The notes under the pieces were generated by a model that was not told where the DNA came from, did not search any database, and worked only from the letters and a program-made list of their open reading frames with translations. A stretch of 64,000 nucleotides of DNA from assembly GCA_019914945.1 (NCBI GenBank), contig CM034105.1, positions 11,656,001-11,720,000 on the forward strand. Reading direction: 5' to 3'. Of the stretch, positions 1-12,570 are shown piece after piece. Numbering within the stretch: the stretch's first letter is position 1; every line of letters starts with the position of its first letter. A program made the translations under genes and the position numbers. Origin of the DNA: Typha latifolia. Lineage: Eukaryota > Streptophyta > Magnoliopsida > Poales > Typhaceae.

Positions 1-2
1 TG

Positions 3-848
3 GTTCATGGTAATGTCACTGCCAAAGACACGTTAGATGATGCCAGCAGTAATTTTCAAAAAGATCCTCCTAAACATGCTGATTCAAATAGTGAAGACAA
101 TGAACCTATATCAATTGATGTTCCTGATCCAGATTTTCATGATTTTGACAGTGATCGTTCTGAAAGCTCCTTTCAAAATGACCAGATATGGGCTACCTAT
201 GATGAAGAAGATGGTATGCCTCGTTATTATGCTCTTGTTCAGAAAGTTATCTCTTTGACTCCTTTTAAAATCCGAATGAGTTACCTTACGTCAAAGTCCA
301 ACAGTGAATTTGGGCATTTAAATTGGATTTCGTCTGGATTTGCCAAGACATGCGGTGATTTCAGGGTGGGAAGATACGAAGTCATTGATACACTCAATAT
401 ATTCTCACACAGGGTTAGATGGGAGAAAGGCCCACGTGGCATCATAAAAATTTTGCCAAAGAAAGGTGATGTTTGGGCACTTTACCGAAATTGGTCCCAA
501 GATTGGGATGAGCATACCCCTGATGATGTGATTTATAAGTATGACATGGTAGAGGTACTTGATGAGTACAATGAAGACCAAGGAATTTCTGTTATTCCCT
601 TAGTGAAGGTTCCTGAATTTAAAACAGTTTTCCAGCGGCATGTGGACCCCAAGGAGGTCAAGAGGATTCCAAGAGAAGAGATGTTCCGTTTTTCACATCA
701 GGTGCCATCTTATTTGCTGACAGGTGAAGAAGCTCATAATGCTCCTAAAGGATGTCATGAGCTAGACCCAGCAGCAACTCCTTTGGAACTTCTTCAGGTA
801 ATCACAGAAATTGAGGATACTGTGGCAGTTGACAAGCAAGAAAGTTGA
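3..848 (+). CDS. DnaJ/DUF3444 domain protein, C-terminal fragment (5' end outside window)
   Basis: The frame is open from base 3 to the TGA at 846-848, giving 281 residues with no start, so the gene begins left of the window. After an acidic, Ser/Asp-rich linker comes a domain beginning GMPRYYALVQKV and continuing through FKTVFQ and FSHQVPSYLLTGEE. These are hallmarks of DUF3444, found at the C-terminus of plant J-domain (HSP40-type) proteins of mostly unknown role. The J domain itself would lie upstream and is not seen. No introns are needed in the visible part. The following bases look like 3' UTR. The family assignment is from recalled motifs; the molecular function is not known. Confidence 0.85.
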   Translation, partial: VHGNVTAKDTLDDASSNFQKDPPKHADSNSEDNEPISIDVPDPDFHDFDSDRSESSFQNDQIWATYDEEDGMPRYYALVQKVISLTPFKIRMSYLTSKSNSEFGHLNWISSGFAKTCGDFRVGRYEVIDTLNIFSHRVRWEKGPRGIIKILPKKGDVWALYRNWSQDWDEHTPDDVIYKYDMVEVLDEYNEDQGISVIPLVKVPEFKTVFQRHVDPKEVKRIPREEMFRFSHQVPSYLLTGEEAHNAPKGCHELDPAATPLELLQVITEIEDTVAVDKQES

Positions 849-2230
849 TTTTCCGTATAGCGTTTTAACTTTTTGCTGAAGAATGGGACTGCAATGCTGG
901 AACTACCTCTTCATTTTGTAGTCATCTCTGTGATAGTTGTCAGTCATCTCAGCCTGAATTTTGTCTGCAATTACAAAAGGTAGCATATATTTGTAAAGTA
1001 GGTTCCAGGTGATAGAGATTAAATACTTTCTGGAGTAGCTCATGGCGGTGCTTCCTTGGGAATTGGCGACTTCTATGATCCTTAAGGTCAGTTCTCAAGT
1101 TCTGATATACTTGTACCTCGCCAACCAACACTTAGAAGGAAACTGTACATATTCAACACGAGTTAGATTGTTTAAATTCTTATCATTATTTCCATTGGCA
1201 ATTGCATTATCATTTCTTAAGAAATACTCTAAAATTCTTCATTGTGATCAACAAGACCAACAGTATTTTGTAGAATATACGGTCATGTAGATTGATTGGT
1301 GCGGTGGTATATAAATTGCCTTCCCCTAGTAGAAGAGATATTTTGCATACTCTATGTGGGTGTGATCAGTACATCTTCTCTATGTCGGTTAATAATTCTT
1401 TTTTCTTTAGTTGGTAGTGTTTCTCTCATTTGATCTTTCTTAGTTTTCTTACAAATTTTGGTATATGCTACACTTCCCTGTTTATCTGTTGATGCAGTTA
1501 GTCTTTATCTTGAATTGAATTAGAACAAATCAACCTATTTAGTGAAAAAGGTGTGTCATCTCATGTTGATCCATGTTGATCTATGTTGGTTACTGCACAT
1601 TGTGTCAATCTCTTACTAATGTAAAGCATGGGGTGACCAGTCATTCCTTTGTCACATTTTTAGCCTAATTTTGATTATTCGTCATTTTAGAGTTGCTTTA
1701 ATTTTTTTTTATTGCACTATGAAACTTTAATTCCATAATTGTCGAGCATCAGTTTCTATAAAAAAACTTAGTATTTCCCAAACAAGCTTTATAAGTTTCA
1801 GTTCTTGATTCTTAATGGTGTCTTTTCTGATTATTAGTTTACTAAATTTGTCTAAGCCTCAAATATGTGCAATAGGACTGCACATTCATCAACGTATTGT
1901 CCCTACTCTGGGCATCCGCGTACCACTTCTAGAACATTTTTATTTGGTCATTAGTAATTTTGTAATATGGATGGCTAAGGATTTTGATATGGAAATGGTT
2001 GGAAACAACCTTAATTGGGCAACTCTCTTTTTGGAAAGAGAAAAGATAAGGAATGGTTCTCCAATGAATGGCTAAGTGCTGGTTTTTTGGCAGATCTTTG
2101 GAAATTAACAAGTGAACATAAGGTAGGTCCCGAGGGGGTGTAACATGAGCCCAATGCTGAATACTTGAGGTTTTGCAGCAATGTGAACAATCTCCTACTT
2201 GTTTTTCATCTACAAATTTGCCACTGGGTA
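849..2230. other. 3' UTR and unassigned intergenic DNA
   Basis: AT-rich sequence downstream of the DUF3444 stop. The first few hundred bases are probably its 3' UTR. Short open frames on both strands (for example near 1042-1290 and 1815-2075) have no recognisable domain or coding character. Confidence 0.5.
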
Positions 2231-3110
2231 TCTATGAAGCATGACTATGGATACGTGATACATATGTGATAGATATGGATAGGTCGATACAACATATTTT
2301 AAAAATAGAGATACAATATGCTTAGGATATGTATTCTTTTGTCAAAATAATATATATATATATATATATAAAATATTAGTGAACTTATGTGCTTGCATTT
2401 TCTTAATTGAACAATTATATATTATTGTTCTTTTTTATAGTTTATATAAGGAGACCTCTACTTTATCCATTAAAAGAACTATCATTCATAACGAAAGTTT
2501 TGTATATTGTGTAGCATTTTACTAACTAAGATGTAAGATAAACAAATAAATTCAATCAAAAGAAATTGATAGTTGTAACATGATTTTCTAATATAAATCA
2601 TAAATAAAACAAGCGAACTTAACTTTTTCTATAAAAAGAAACCTTCCAGATTTGATGAGAACTAAAAGATAATAGTCTCATTCAATTTGACTCATATTGA
2701 TTAGTAATCTTGAAAGTATCTAAGAAGAATCTAAGAAGTATCGACACATCTGGCGTACCGGTAATCTCCCAATTCCATCGTCGAGAAACTATAAAAACTA
2801 TGGCATGTCAGAAACGGAGAGTTGGGGTCGTTAGACCTATACCCAAAATGAGGTACTGATCAAAGCTCAGTTTCTTTCCTCAATTCTCAAAAACAATAAA
2901 GGATTATCTCAAGGAGTACTAAAGAAGGTGCTAACGGTAGCGAGACTATTGCAGGTAATGAGAAGCTAAAGAAATCATTAATTTATTTTTAAAAATTAAA
3001 TAATTTAAGGAAATATTTGATACATATCTGAAGGTGTCCGACGAGTATCATATTTGATATGCTTTCCGATACAGATACAATGAGAGTATAGAAGTATCCA
3101 TGTTTCCTCT
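2231..3110. mobile_element. Possible degenerate terminal-inverted-repeat element
   Basis: The left side carries GAAGCATGACTATGGATAC. The right side carries GTATCCATGTTTCCTCTG, roughly its reverse complement. Both edges also hold repeated GATAC/GTATC words and the interior is AT-rich and noncoding, with a TA microsatellite at about 2347-2370. This resembles a non-autonomous DNA transposon (hAT-like in style), but the termini are imperfect and I did not identify a target-site duplication. Confidence 0.35.
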
Positions 3111-3479
3111 GAGATCACACCATGCCTACATTCTCAATTAAATAAATTAAAGTCCACCTATTTAAGTCAAGTTCAATTCTTAGGCCTATCAAAAATATTT
3201 CAAGCTAATAATTGTGGAGGACTAAAATATAAAATATAAAAGCTAATGTTCCAATGTGCTTTTATAGTAGTTGGTGAATAAATTGTTAAAGTTTGACCTT
3301 GCTCTTATGATAATTTGATGTCTTGGTTTTGTTAAACATCAGAAGCGACTAACATGTTTAACATGCATGAAGATGCCAACTACCAGTACGATTGTATGGA
3401 TTCTTCATAAACTTGTTGCATTTGATAACTTATATGCAACTTGAAATGTGGAGCCTTTAGATGCTAATCAAAGTTTCAA

Positions 3480-4235
3480 AACTCAGTATTTGAATCGGGA
3501 TTGGCCACTAGAAAAAATGATACGAATCTACTATATCACTCGTATCGGCTACTCATTCAGATATGATTATTTTTTAATTACGTAGAATTCTAAATAGTAT
3601 TTAAAAATACAAGAAAAGTAAGAAAATAAAAACTAGTCACATATGAAGCCTAAAAATAAAAGAAAAACTCACTTAAAATCATGATAAATTTTGACCTGAA
3701 TTTGCTAATTTATATGCCTGTAAATTATTAATGTAGAATAATAGTAAAGAGAGATTTCTCTCTTCATTGTTTTGTAGCAATAAGAAAAAGTGGATATAAG
3801 GAGTGGATGAGAAAGAGAGACAAGAGAAATAAGAAAAAAAAAACATTCATCTGAGTTCACCAAAGTGCGAGGTAGTTGTGCTTACTAGAAAAGCTGCTAA
3901 ATGAGCTTGGTGAAGTGTGAGGAGTAGGATAAGAATGTATATGAGAGGTAGTGAGTTAAAAAAATGAGAACTTGAAAAGAAAACAGCCGGGACATTGATT
4001 ACTAATGTCTCCTAGGTCATATCCATTTTAGATTTGACCTAAATCTTAAAAGAAATTAGTTTTGGCCGATCTGGCCAATATTGTTGAAATGGATCGGCAT
4101 GGATCGGCCGATTTCATTGATATGGCCAAAACTAGCTAATCCCAGACCGAAACCAGTTACTAGATTGGTTTTTGGTTAGGATCAGAATTGGTTCTGGCCG
4201 ATCCGTCTCGTGATTAGCCAATTTTGGGGACCATG
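3480..4235. mobile_element. Possible dispersed repeat with GATCGGCC-type words
   Basis: A block bounded by GGATTGGCC on the left and GATTAGCCAATT on the right is dense in GGCCGATC, GATCGGCC and TGGCC words between about 4060 and 4220. There is no coding potential. It looks like a decayed non-autonomous element; its class is uncertain. Confidence 0.3.
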
Positions 4236-6720
4236 ATACCAATACTTACATGTAAGTTAAACAAGAAAACCTCCCTTAGTTTTAGTGCTCAGGGTACGAC
4301 AACTATCTTTTTAGAAAAGTGATTAGTACGACTGCTATAATTGCAAACTCTTTGAGAAAGTTGGTTAGTAAAAAAAGTAACTTGCAAAATCAAATAATTA
4401 TTTAGCAACACAATATATTTGATTTACAATTAGAGCAGATTCTTCTTTATGATGTGATTTGCTACATAAGATGAAAACAGATATTAGTAGTAGTCGGTTT
4501 TGACGGTATTTATTTTGTTTATCTAGAAGATATTTCTTTGGCCATTTGTTGTTTTTATTTTAATATGAGTTTTAGGATATAGTAAGGTCACCGTTCTGAA
4601 TTAATTACTTGATAATACTAAATGATCTAATCCTCTTATGATTTGACCTTTATTATGCTTATATAAATATTTAGAAGGTGATTTGGAATTTTAGATGGTC
4701 TATTATAGTATATCTTCCTTAGAGTTAGTAGAATGGCGTCGCATTATGCTTTTGTCCTCCTATGCACTATCGCATGGTAGTGGTCTGGTCAAATTTAAGG
4801 CAAAAGTTATATCTGATGTCCCTACTTCAGGTTTTCACGACACTAAATTATGTGGCCATGCAACTTTCCATCTTAGGCAGGAATTTAGTTCCACATGTTA
4901 CTCTTGTTATACATATAACTAAAAGGGCAGCCCAAAAGTACAATTTTTCTAATTAAAGTTTGCTTATGAGTTTTACTTTATTGCTTCTTGTACTAATTAT
5001 TATTACATCCTTGTCTTATAAAAACAGCTAAAGCTGCTGGAGATTGAAGGAAAGTTTCTGAGAACCAGTTCTGCCTGTTTCAACATTCTCAAGCGACCCA
5101 GATAGTGTTTGATCTCATTGCTTCTGGAGGCCTGATAAAATAGTTTGGTAGCTTTTTTTCTGGTATCCTTTTGTTGAGGAAAAAACTTTTAAGGTAGTAA
5201 CTAGCAATCTTCAAAACTTGTTAATTTGGTTTAGTGTTAGTATTGTGGAGCTGGTTGGTGGAATGTCTCTTTTGTGGGAGAATTGATGGTTGCATTATTT
5301 GAACATGACAGAGGCATTGTTGATGTAGTTTGTTAATCTACAGCTGGTTGGTCTAATGCCTCCTTTTGCAATGGTTGAGGCAAAGGTTGTGTGACATGGA
5401 AACTATACATCTTCAATAGGAATAATATTGAATTATATTTGAAGTTCTCTGTGTTCTTTGTAACTGGATATTAAACAAAGCATCGGCATCTAAATGATTT
5501 TGTAAATTATGGGAGAGATCTGTTGCTTTTTCTTCCTTGCAGAAATTATTAGATTGATTCTCAAATCAGGGCTCCTAAAGCATGCCCAGATGTTCATCTT
5601 AAAATTCTACAAGTATGCCAACCTTATATCACATCTGATAGGAATTTTTCTTTCTCATTTTGCTGAGGAAATATACTTTATCTGCCCCTGTGACTTTCAT
5701 TTGTTTGCATTTTCAGAATAAAACCCTATTATGCTATAATAAGACTCTTTATTTTACTATGATGTCAAATTAGTCCTTATGGGTTGCAATTCTTTACAAC
5801 TACTCTATTGGATTTCAGGTCAACAGCAGATTCTATTGGAAAAAGTGAAAATATGGTTATTCTAAAAGTTGCAAGACCAAGGATATCAATGATAAAAAGT
5901 AGTAATTCTGTTATATTTCTCTAGAAAAACCCACATAAGTAGTAACTTTGCAAACTGCATGAATTTTTTATTGAAAAGAATATGAAGCTTTGGAGATTGA
6001 TTCATAAAACTGCAAACTTAAAATGCATCTACTCATTTCATTTCCTTTTCCCTGAAATGTACTATGGATAATAGAAAGTATACTTGTTTGACAATGTGCT
6101 ATTCAAGTCAAAACTTATGTTCACTTTATTATAGTTTTCAAACTATTTATTAAACTACTATAATTTTTTACCAAGTGAGTAGCAATGTAGATTTCTTAAA
6201 AAAATCACCCTTAAAGAAAGGGGTTTAAGAAGTCGCTATTTCCATACTTACTATTAATCTGGGATAATAAAACACTGTTACCAAAAGCGCTTCTCTTCTA
6301 AAATATAGTACTGTATAAATTATTATCTTAGAAACGATTTATTAAATCATTACCATAAATTAAATTATTTTTTAAGACAGTGGTTTATATAATTGAATAA
6401 ATAGTTAGAAAATCATAGGAAAAACGACATTTTTTTAAAAAAAAATTTTGTTATTGATAGTTGTTTGGTCAAAACTTATTAAGTTAATATTCATTGCTCT
6501 CCTATTCGGAGTTTTCCATAGATCAAACATAATCCTAAGGAAATAAAGAACCCGAGCCAAGTCTGAGCAAAGTCTGAGCAGTTCGTCAAGCTTGACAGCA
6601 CTAATTGTAGGAGACTTTCTATTCATCTTATAAAAAGATAAGAGTGTGATTTGCAAAATAGTGAAAATGGCAGGGTGCGATATGCGAATTTTCCTTCTCT
6701 ATATTACGTTGTTCCGATTG
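4236..6720. other. Intergenic DNA, no supported gene
   Basis: Mixed AT-rich sequence. Around 5030-5170 there is a more complex stretch preceded by a plausible splice acceptor (ACAG at about 5026-5029), which could be a 3' UTR exon or an old gene fragment. I see no domain and no convincing coding frame. Confidence 0.4.
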
Positions 6721-6727
6721 GTTTAAC

Positions 6728-6816
6728 TGGGCCAAAAATGATTAAAGCCCATTAAAAACCCCTGGTAGAGAAATCCATCTTATTCCTTATCCTCTTCTCC
6801 TTCCTTTCACTATAAA
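6728..6816 (+). promoter_or_regulatory. bL27 promoter: site II-type motifs and TATA box
   Basis: TGGGCC at 6728-6733 and AGCCCA (TGGGCT on the other strand) at 6746-6751 match the TGGGCY site II element that is frequent in plant ribosomal and organelle-protein gene promoters. A TATAAA box at 6811-6816 precedes a CT-rich leader and lies about 50 bases before the ATG at 6865. Motif identity is seen in the sequence; function is inferred. Confidence 0.55.
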
Positions 6817-6864
6817 CCCCTCTCTCTCTCTCTCCCCCCCCTCCACACCTCCAACCTTCCACTA

Positions 6865-8791
6865 ATGGCAACTGTGGGCTTCAACCTCGTGGGAGCCTTC
6901 AAGGGCCTCTCTCTCTCCTCCTCCTCCTCTTGTCTGAGAGGCGATCTTGGGGCCCTGCCCCTTAACCAACGGTGTTCCGTCTCCTTCCCTCTAAGGTCGC
7001 CGCTCACGATCGAGTCGGCGCACAAGAAGGGAGCGGGGAGCACCAAGAACGGTCGGGACTCGAAAGGGAAGCGCCTCGGGGTCAAGATTTATGGAGACCA
7101 GGTGGCCCAGCCCGGGGCCATTATTATACGGCAGCGCGGAACCAAGGTGAGATTGGCCTGCGTGTTTTATTCTACGATTTGGGTTTTGTTTGATTTGGGA
7201 TGTTAGTGGGAGGCTTTGCTTAAAGTTTGGAACTTGGTGCATCTTTAGGTAATTTCTGTCTGATTATAATATTGCTTTGTATCAGTCGATGCTTCAGGAA
7301 CAACCTTGAATATTAGTATTTCTTAATCGGATAGAAATTGATTTATATTTCTGGTCGTAAGGAGGATTTATATTGAGAAAAAATTGCGAAAGATAGATAC
7401 GACTTCTTCCTATACAGTAGAAAAGATAAAACCTATAGGGAACATCACATTGGCTTTTAATGAAATATCAAAATTGGTCAAAGACTGCACTATTTGGAAT
7501 TTTCGAAGAGCAAGCTAGATATGAAGGATCACAGTTCTATACTGCAGCATCAGGTGAATCTAATGAAGTGCTTATTGAAGACGATCTTCAGATTGTGCAT
7601 TATGGATGTATAATTTTATAGAAAAGCATACATTGATAAAGCCGATAAGCGATTCGGGTTACAAATTGGAAATCAATGGAAACTAAAACTTATATAGGTG
7701 AAGATGGTTTGGAGATTGTAAAAATATTAGATATTATTAAGAGCTAGTTCTGTAATCTCGAGTTGGATATGTCAGGATATTGATATTGAGGGATTTCAGA
7801 AATCTTTGGTGACAATGACATATATTAAGAAAAGCTCATTTTGACGGTATAGATGATATGGTATTCCTTGTCTAATTCTCTATTGTTAGGATATGCTAGA
7901 AGCATGAATGATCTTAAAATCTCTGCGAAATCTGATCAGGGGTACATGGTTAGCAAATTGATATCTATTCTCTTATCATAGATAAAGTAAGTCGTGGGTG
8001 GGCTCCTCCTCGCCTATACAGAATGTTGGGATGTGAAGATTAGACATCTAATTGAGTACAGTACTTTTCCAGCTGTAATGTCACATTATGAGTAAGAGGA
8101 ATTTGCACTGGTTATTTGAAACTTTGTTAATTTTTCCTCATTTTTTTGTACTAGTTAGAGCTATAAAGATACGGGAATCAGGTTTGTCTTCAGAAATAGT
8201 TGTAACTCATATTTTCAGCTATATCAAAATAAATGTTCTATGCCTGGACATCATTGTCATGTATACAGTAAAAAAAACGATTTTCTGCAGATCTTCTATC
8301 TTAGATCTTCCTTAAGATTTAAATTACTTAATTCTAATTCTTGTCATCTATGCATCATTAAGAAAACATCACCTCTGTTGTTTAAAATTTTCCTTTGTTT
8401 GTTTCTATACTTTCAGTTCCATCCTGGGAAAAATGTTGGCCTGGGCAAGGATCATACAATCTTTTCATTGATAGATGGGCTGGTCAAATTTGAGAAATTT
8501 GGACCAGACAGGAAGAAGGTAAATCTACAAATCTAGATAGTATATCCTTTACTTGCTTGTTTGTTTGTTAATCTAAACTATCATAAACAATGTGCATTGG
8601 ATTTTATACGGCAGGTGAGTGTTTACCCGCGCGTAGAACAACCTGAGAATCCTAACAGTTACAGAGCAAGGAAAAGGGAGTACTTCCGCCTCCAACGTGA
8701 ACGCAAGAAGGCAAGACAGGAAGGTGTTATTCCGCCCCAATTGGTACTGGCTTCGGCTGCCGAAGCCACCGACGTCAATCCTTCTTGCTAA
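6865..8791 (+). CDS. RPL27: Chloroplast 50S ribosomal protein bL27
   Basis: Three exons (6865-7146, 8417-8518, 8615-8791), all GT-AG and phase 0, encode 186 residues, close to the usual length for plant plastid L27. The Ser-rich first part (about residues 1-52) looks like a chloroplast transit peptide. The mature protein begins near [15 protein letters not shown] and keeps the L27 core: [35 protein letters not shown] and VSVYPR. bL27 sits in the large subunit of the plastid ribosome near the peptidyl-transferase centre. Removal of the transit peptide would expose the AHKKG end that reaches the tRNA site. The charged C-terminal extension (about residues 138-186) is typical of plant plastid forms. 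Intron 1 is 1.27 kb and shows no other gene. Confidence 0.95.
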
Positions 8792-9990
8792 TGATTCTTC
8801 TGTTTCCAAAAGTACAACTCTCTGATTCTCTTTCCTAATTTGGTTGTGTAAATCATCAACTGCAAGATGAATAGAAGGTTCATTTCCTTGTGTTTTTCTC
8901 CCCTGGCTCTTCTCTCTCCTTGGTGATGAAACAATATTTTTAGACCTTTTACTAGTGATAGAGCTAGATAATAGGCTAATGTTAAACATCACTGTACTCC
9001 TGAGTAACATATGGGAAAGAAAAAAAAAACAGAGTGATTGCTTGCTTACATATCAACAGTAGCAAATAGCAACAATAAATGCAGCAATTTTATACAGCAG
9101 CAGCAGCAACAATTACAATACAACAATGGCCATAACAACTGTAGTAGGAGCAACTACAATTGTTATCTTCTAAACCTCAAACTTTGGTAACTGGATAGAA
9201 AAATGAGCTATATAATTAATAAAATTGAGGAACATAGTTTATCAGCCCTAATCAGATGTTAAATAAGCACACATCAATCCCTTGGAGGCTCAAGAAGGCC
9301 TACGATACCGTCTGTGGAAGGAATGGAACAAAAGAGCATTTTCGATTTCTCCCTCTCTTCTCTTAATTAATAACTTCCGTTAAATTTGAAAAAGAAAAAT
9401 GTGACCTAGGAAATTAGATGATCATAAGATTCAATTAATTATTAAGACCAAATTACCATTTAGTTAGGAGTTGGTTGGTCATCACATTCTCACATCACCT
9501 TCCCAATAGCCATCATGCTGCATGCCTGTTAACAAAATTCATACATATAGCATGAAGTGAATTAAGCAACTAATCAGCTACCTATCTAAGCATAAGAATG
9601 TGTAGATTAGGATGTAAATTAGATTACTACATCATATTTTATTAAGGACAGTGATACCAATAGAGCCACAACTGGAGTTAGAAATCAGATTAAAAGAAGA
9701 ATAAACTCATCATTTTCTTAAATTTACTCATAATTTCTCTCTTTCTGCCATTTCTTTTAGCTCTTTTAAAAGCATTCCCCCAGTGATAATCTTATACTAT
9801 TAGATATAGATGAGAAGCATATATGAATCTGAATACTTTAATGATTCCATTGGGACGATCGAATAGTTGTATATATGAACAGATTATATTTATTTTTAAT
9901 ATTTTATTTGATTTCTTTAATAGATCGTGTGTGTTTGCTATCGAACTAAAATGAGGAACATTGGATAAAAGCACCGTTACGATTCTACGT
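8792..9990. other. Intergenic DNA with CAG/CAA-rich patch
   Basis: This follows the bL27 3' UTR. A CAG/CAA-rich patch lies at about 9095-9170. No gene is seen; the minus-strand frame at 8573-9010 mirrors bL27 exon 3 and its UTR. Confidence 0.5.
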
Positions 9991-9993
9991 AAG

Positions 9994-10141
9994 TTACGTG
10001 GAGCATTATAACCTTATCGTGTACCTATGAGAACACACGAGACTCGTGAGCACAGGGAGCAAAGAGACAGAGCGCTCCCGGATGGCTCCCGGCCACGTGT
10101 CAGTCTCTGCGCAAGCACACGCACCTCTTCCTGCCACGTCG
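9994..10141 (+). promoter_or_regulatory. Cluster of ACGT (ABRE/G-box) elements upstream of HIPP
   Basis: Three ACGT-core sites lie within 150 bases: TTACGTGG at 9994-10001, GCCACGTGTC at 10092-10101 (a full G-box CACGTG with ABRE flanks) and GCCACGTC at 10133-10140. They end about 80 bases before the ATG at 10219. Such clusters typically bind bZIP factors of the ABF/ABI5 type and confer ABA or drought response. That regulation is inferred. Confidence 0.5.
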
Positions 10142-10218
10142 TCGCCTGGTGACAAAGGGAGAAGCCACTAAAGAGTGAGGAGAGCAATCGCTGGGCCAAT
10201 TCCACCATCATTTCGCTG

Positions 10219-10836
10219 ATGTCGGAAACCTCTAAGAAATCAAAGATGGGGGAGGTAAGAAACCATCCGATTTCCCTGGCGACCAACCTCCTCTTTTGGG
10301 TTTTCGTTGCGGATTTTGGTATAAAGGTGCGATCTTGCGCAGGAGGAGGAGGAGGAGAAGAAGGAAGGAGAGGAGGTGGATGAGAAGTCCCCGCCTCCCC
10401 CTCCTCTGCTGCCGCCGGAGGAGGTGGTGATGAGGGTCTTCATGCATTGCGAGGGGTGCGCGAGGAAAGTGCGAAGAAGCTTAAGAGGATTCGAAGGTAC
10501 TGATTTTTAATGGCTTCTTAGGAGGAAAATGCATTACAAATAGTGAGAATTCTCCTAAATATGGGGTGTGATATATAACTTTTCCCTCTCTTTTTTTTTT
10601 CTCAATGGGAACTGGGAAGGGGTGGAGGAGGTGAAGGCGGATTGCAAGACCCACATGGTGATTGTGAAGGGGAAGAAGGCAGCGGAGGATCCAATGAAGG
10701 TTGTGGAAAGAATCCATAAGAAGACCGGGAGGAAGGTGGAGCTTATAAGCTCACTACCTCCGCCGCCGCCGCCGCCGGAGCCGGAGAAGAAAGAAGAGGA
10801 GGAGAATCCCAAGTTGGAAGAGAAGAAAGAGGTATG

Positions 10837-10869
<33 letters not shown>

Positions 10870-11643
10870 GCAAATAATCATAAAGAAGAATTACTTCACT
10901 ATTTATTCTCTCATTGCCATCTCTCTTCCTTGTTCATGGTGGTGTTTGATAGCAAGAGATGGTGATGGTAGTGCTCAAAGTTCACATGCATTGCGACGCC
11001 TGCGCCCAAGAGATCAAGAGGAGAATTCTAAGAATGGAAGGTCTCTTTCTCTTTCTCTCTCTTTCTCCATTGCCAAAGCTCACATCCAAAGTTAGATCAC
11101 TTATTATATGGTAAAGAATTTGAATTTTGTATGCAAATTCGTTTGACCCACATCCAAATTTGTTCTTTTCTCGAGATTGGATCAGGTGTTCAAGAAGCAG
11201 AGTCGGATCTAAAGACTTCACAGGTAACAGTAAAAGGCTCCTTCAACCCAACGAGCTTAGTCGATTACGTCCACAAGCGCACGGGAAAGCACGCACTAAT
11301 CGTAAAGCAAGAGCCAGCGCAGAGTCCACCTCCTCCGCCGACTTCCGATACTAACGACGAGAAGAACTCCACCGAATTAGAATCCGCCAAGGTGGCGGAG
11401 GAGGAGGAGAGCAAAGACGGCGACGGAGGCGGAGGAGGGGAGGAGAAAGAGAACAACCAAGGCAGTGGCGATCTGCCGGCGCTTCCTCTGCCGCCAACCA
11501 TCGTCGCCGTCGTGCCGGCCGGCGTCGACGGCGGAGGGAGAGAGAAGCTATACCATTACTACTACCCGAGGTATCCAGTGGAGTACGCGTATCCACCGCA
11601 GATCTTTAGCGACGAGAATCCTAATGCATGCGCTGTCATGTGA
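10219..11643 (+). CDS. Heavy-metal-associated isoprenylated plant protein (two HMA domains)
   Basis: Five exons (10219-10254, 10343-10496, 10620-10831, 10953-11040, 11186-11643) give 315 residues. An acidic/proline-rich N-terminus leads to HMA domain 1 with MHCEGC (Cys48 and Cys51) and CKTHMVIVKG. A proline/glutamate linker follows, then HMA domain 2 with MHCDAC (Cys148 and Cys151) and SQVTVKGSF. The tail is rich in Glu, Gly and Asp, then Tyr/Pro, and ends CAVM, a CaaX prenylation box. CxxC pairs in HMA folds bind soft metals such as Cu, Zn or Cd, and prenylation would tether the protein to membranes or interaction partners. The exon 4 donor (GTCTCT) is weak but the phase fits. The ATG at 10219 is preferred; the in-frame ATG at 10246 is an alternative. 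The HIPP class is clear; the metal is not. Confidence 0.92.
10833..10870 (+). repeat. TA microsatellite just inside HIPP intron 3
   Basis: A GTATGTATATGTATATA run follows directly after the exon 3 donor of the HIPP gene. It is a simple repeat likely to vary in length between individuals. Confidence 0.85.
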
Positions 11644-12570
11644 TGAGACTATATATGGACCTTTTCTATTGTTGATCTTATATGGTGGTTGTACATCTTT
11701 TTGTAATCTTTTGCCATGGAAGTATTAATACTTTAAAGAAATTTTTAACACCTTGTATTCTTTTTTCTTTCTTTTTCTTATAATTATATCTATCATACTC
11801 TAGATTGACTTAAATTTATAAAATTATTTTGTTCTAGTCTTAATTTTTTTTTCATAACTTAATTTTAAGCAGAGTCGAGTCGAGCCAAGTCTAATAGAAT
11901 CTCAGCCATAATAAGTTGTCCATTTATTTGTACATTGTATAGAACCCTGGCTAGATTCATAAAAAACTGGCCATATTTTAAATATTTATGAGTCTATTGC
12001 ACATCATTCTTTTCTAAAATATAAAAAATGCTCCTACTTTCTTCTTCCTCCTTTACTTTAGGACACAACAAGGAGTATATTATGGAGTATATTAGATCCG
12101 GCTAAAATTAGAGTGGATTCCCCTCTAACCTCCTTTCAACTTAGCTTGGGTAATATATTTTGGGTTGGGTAGAGGGTATTTTGTGTTAGGTAAATATATT
12201 CTTAGTATAATTAACTTAATCTAAAATTTTGATTAAATTAAGTAATAGAACAATAACCAAGTATTTTCTGTAAATATTTGGTAAAATGTAAAGTTTAATA
12301 TGTAAATATTAAAATATAAATATAAATAGGTAAAAAGACCGTGCATAAAATATTTGTTTTCTATTATCATTTACTCCCAGTAGTTTTTACATGCTCCATT
12401 AGACTCACTACATTTTTCCTCTATTACTCTGAAAATATCCTCCATAATATAGCTTAAAGTCAGAATATTTATTTTATTTTTAAAAAATAAATATATTAGC
12501 ACACAAAAGAAATATATAGGATCACCTTCAATTCTGAAACAAAAATAAAAAATAAAAAAATTCCAACACC
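11644..12570. other. Intergenic AT-rich DNA between HIPP and HVA22 copy 1
   Basis: HIPP 3' UTR followed by AT-rich sequence with no coding frame of interest. The similarity shared with the second HVA22 promoter begins at about 12570. Confidence 0.5.

Noticed and set aside
6810..7242. Minus-strand frames over bL27 exon 1
   Set aside because: Antisense shadows of the bL27 transit-peptide exon.
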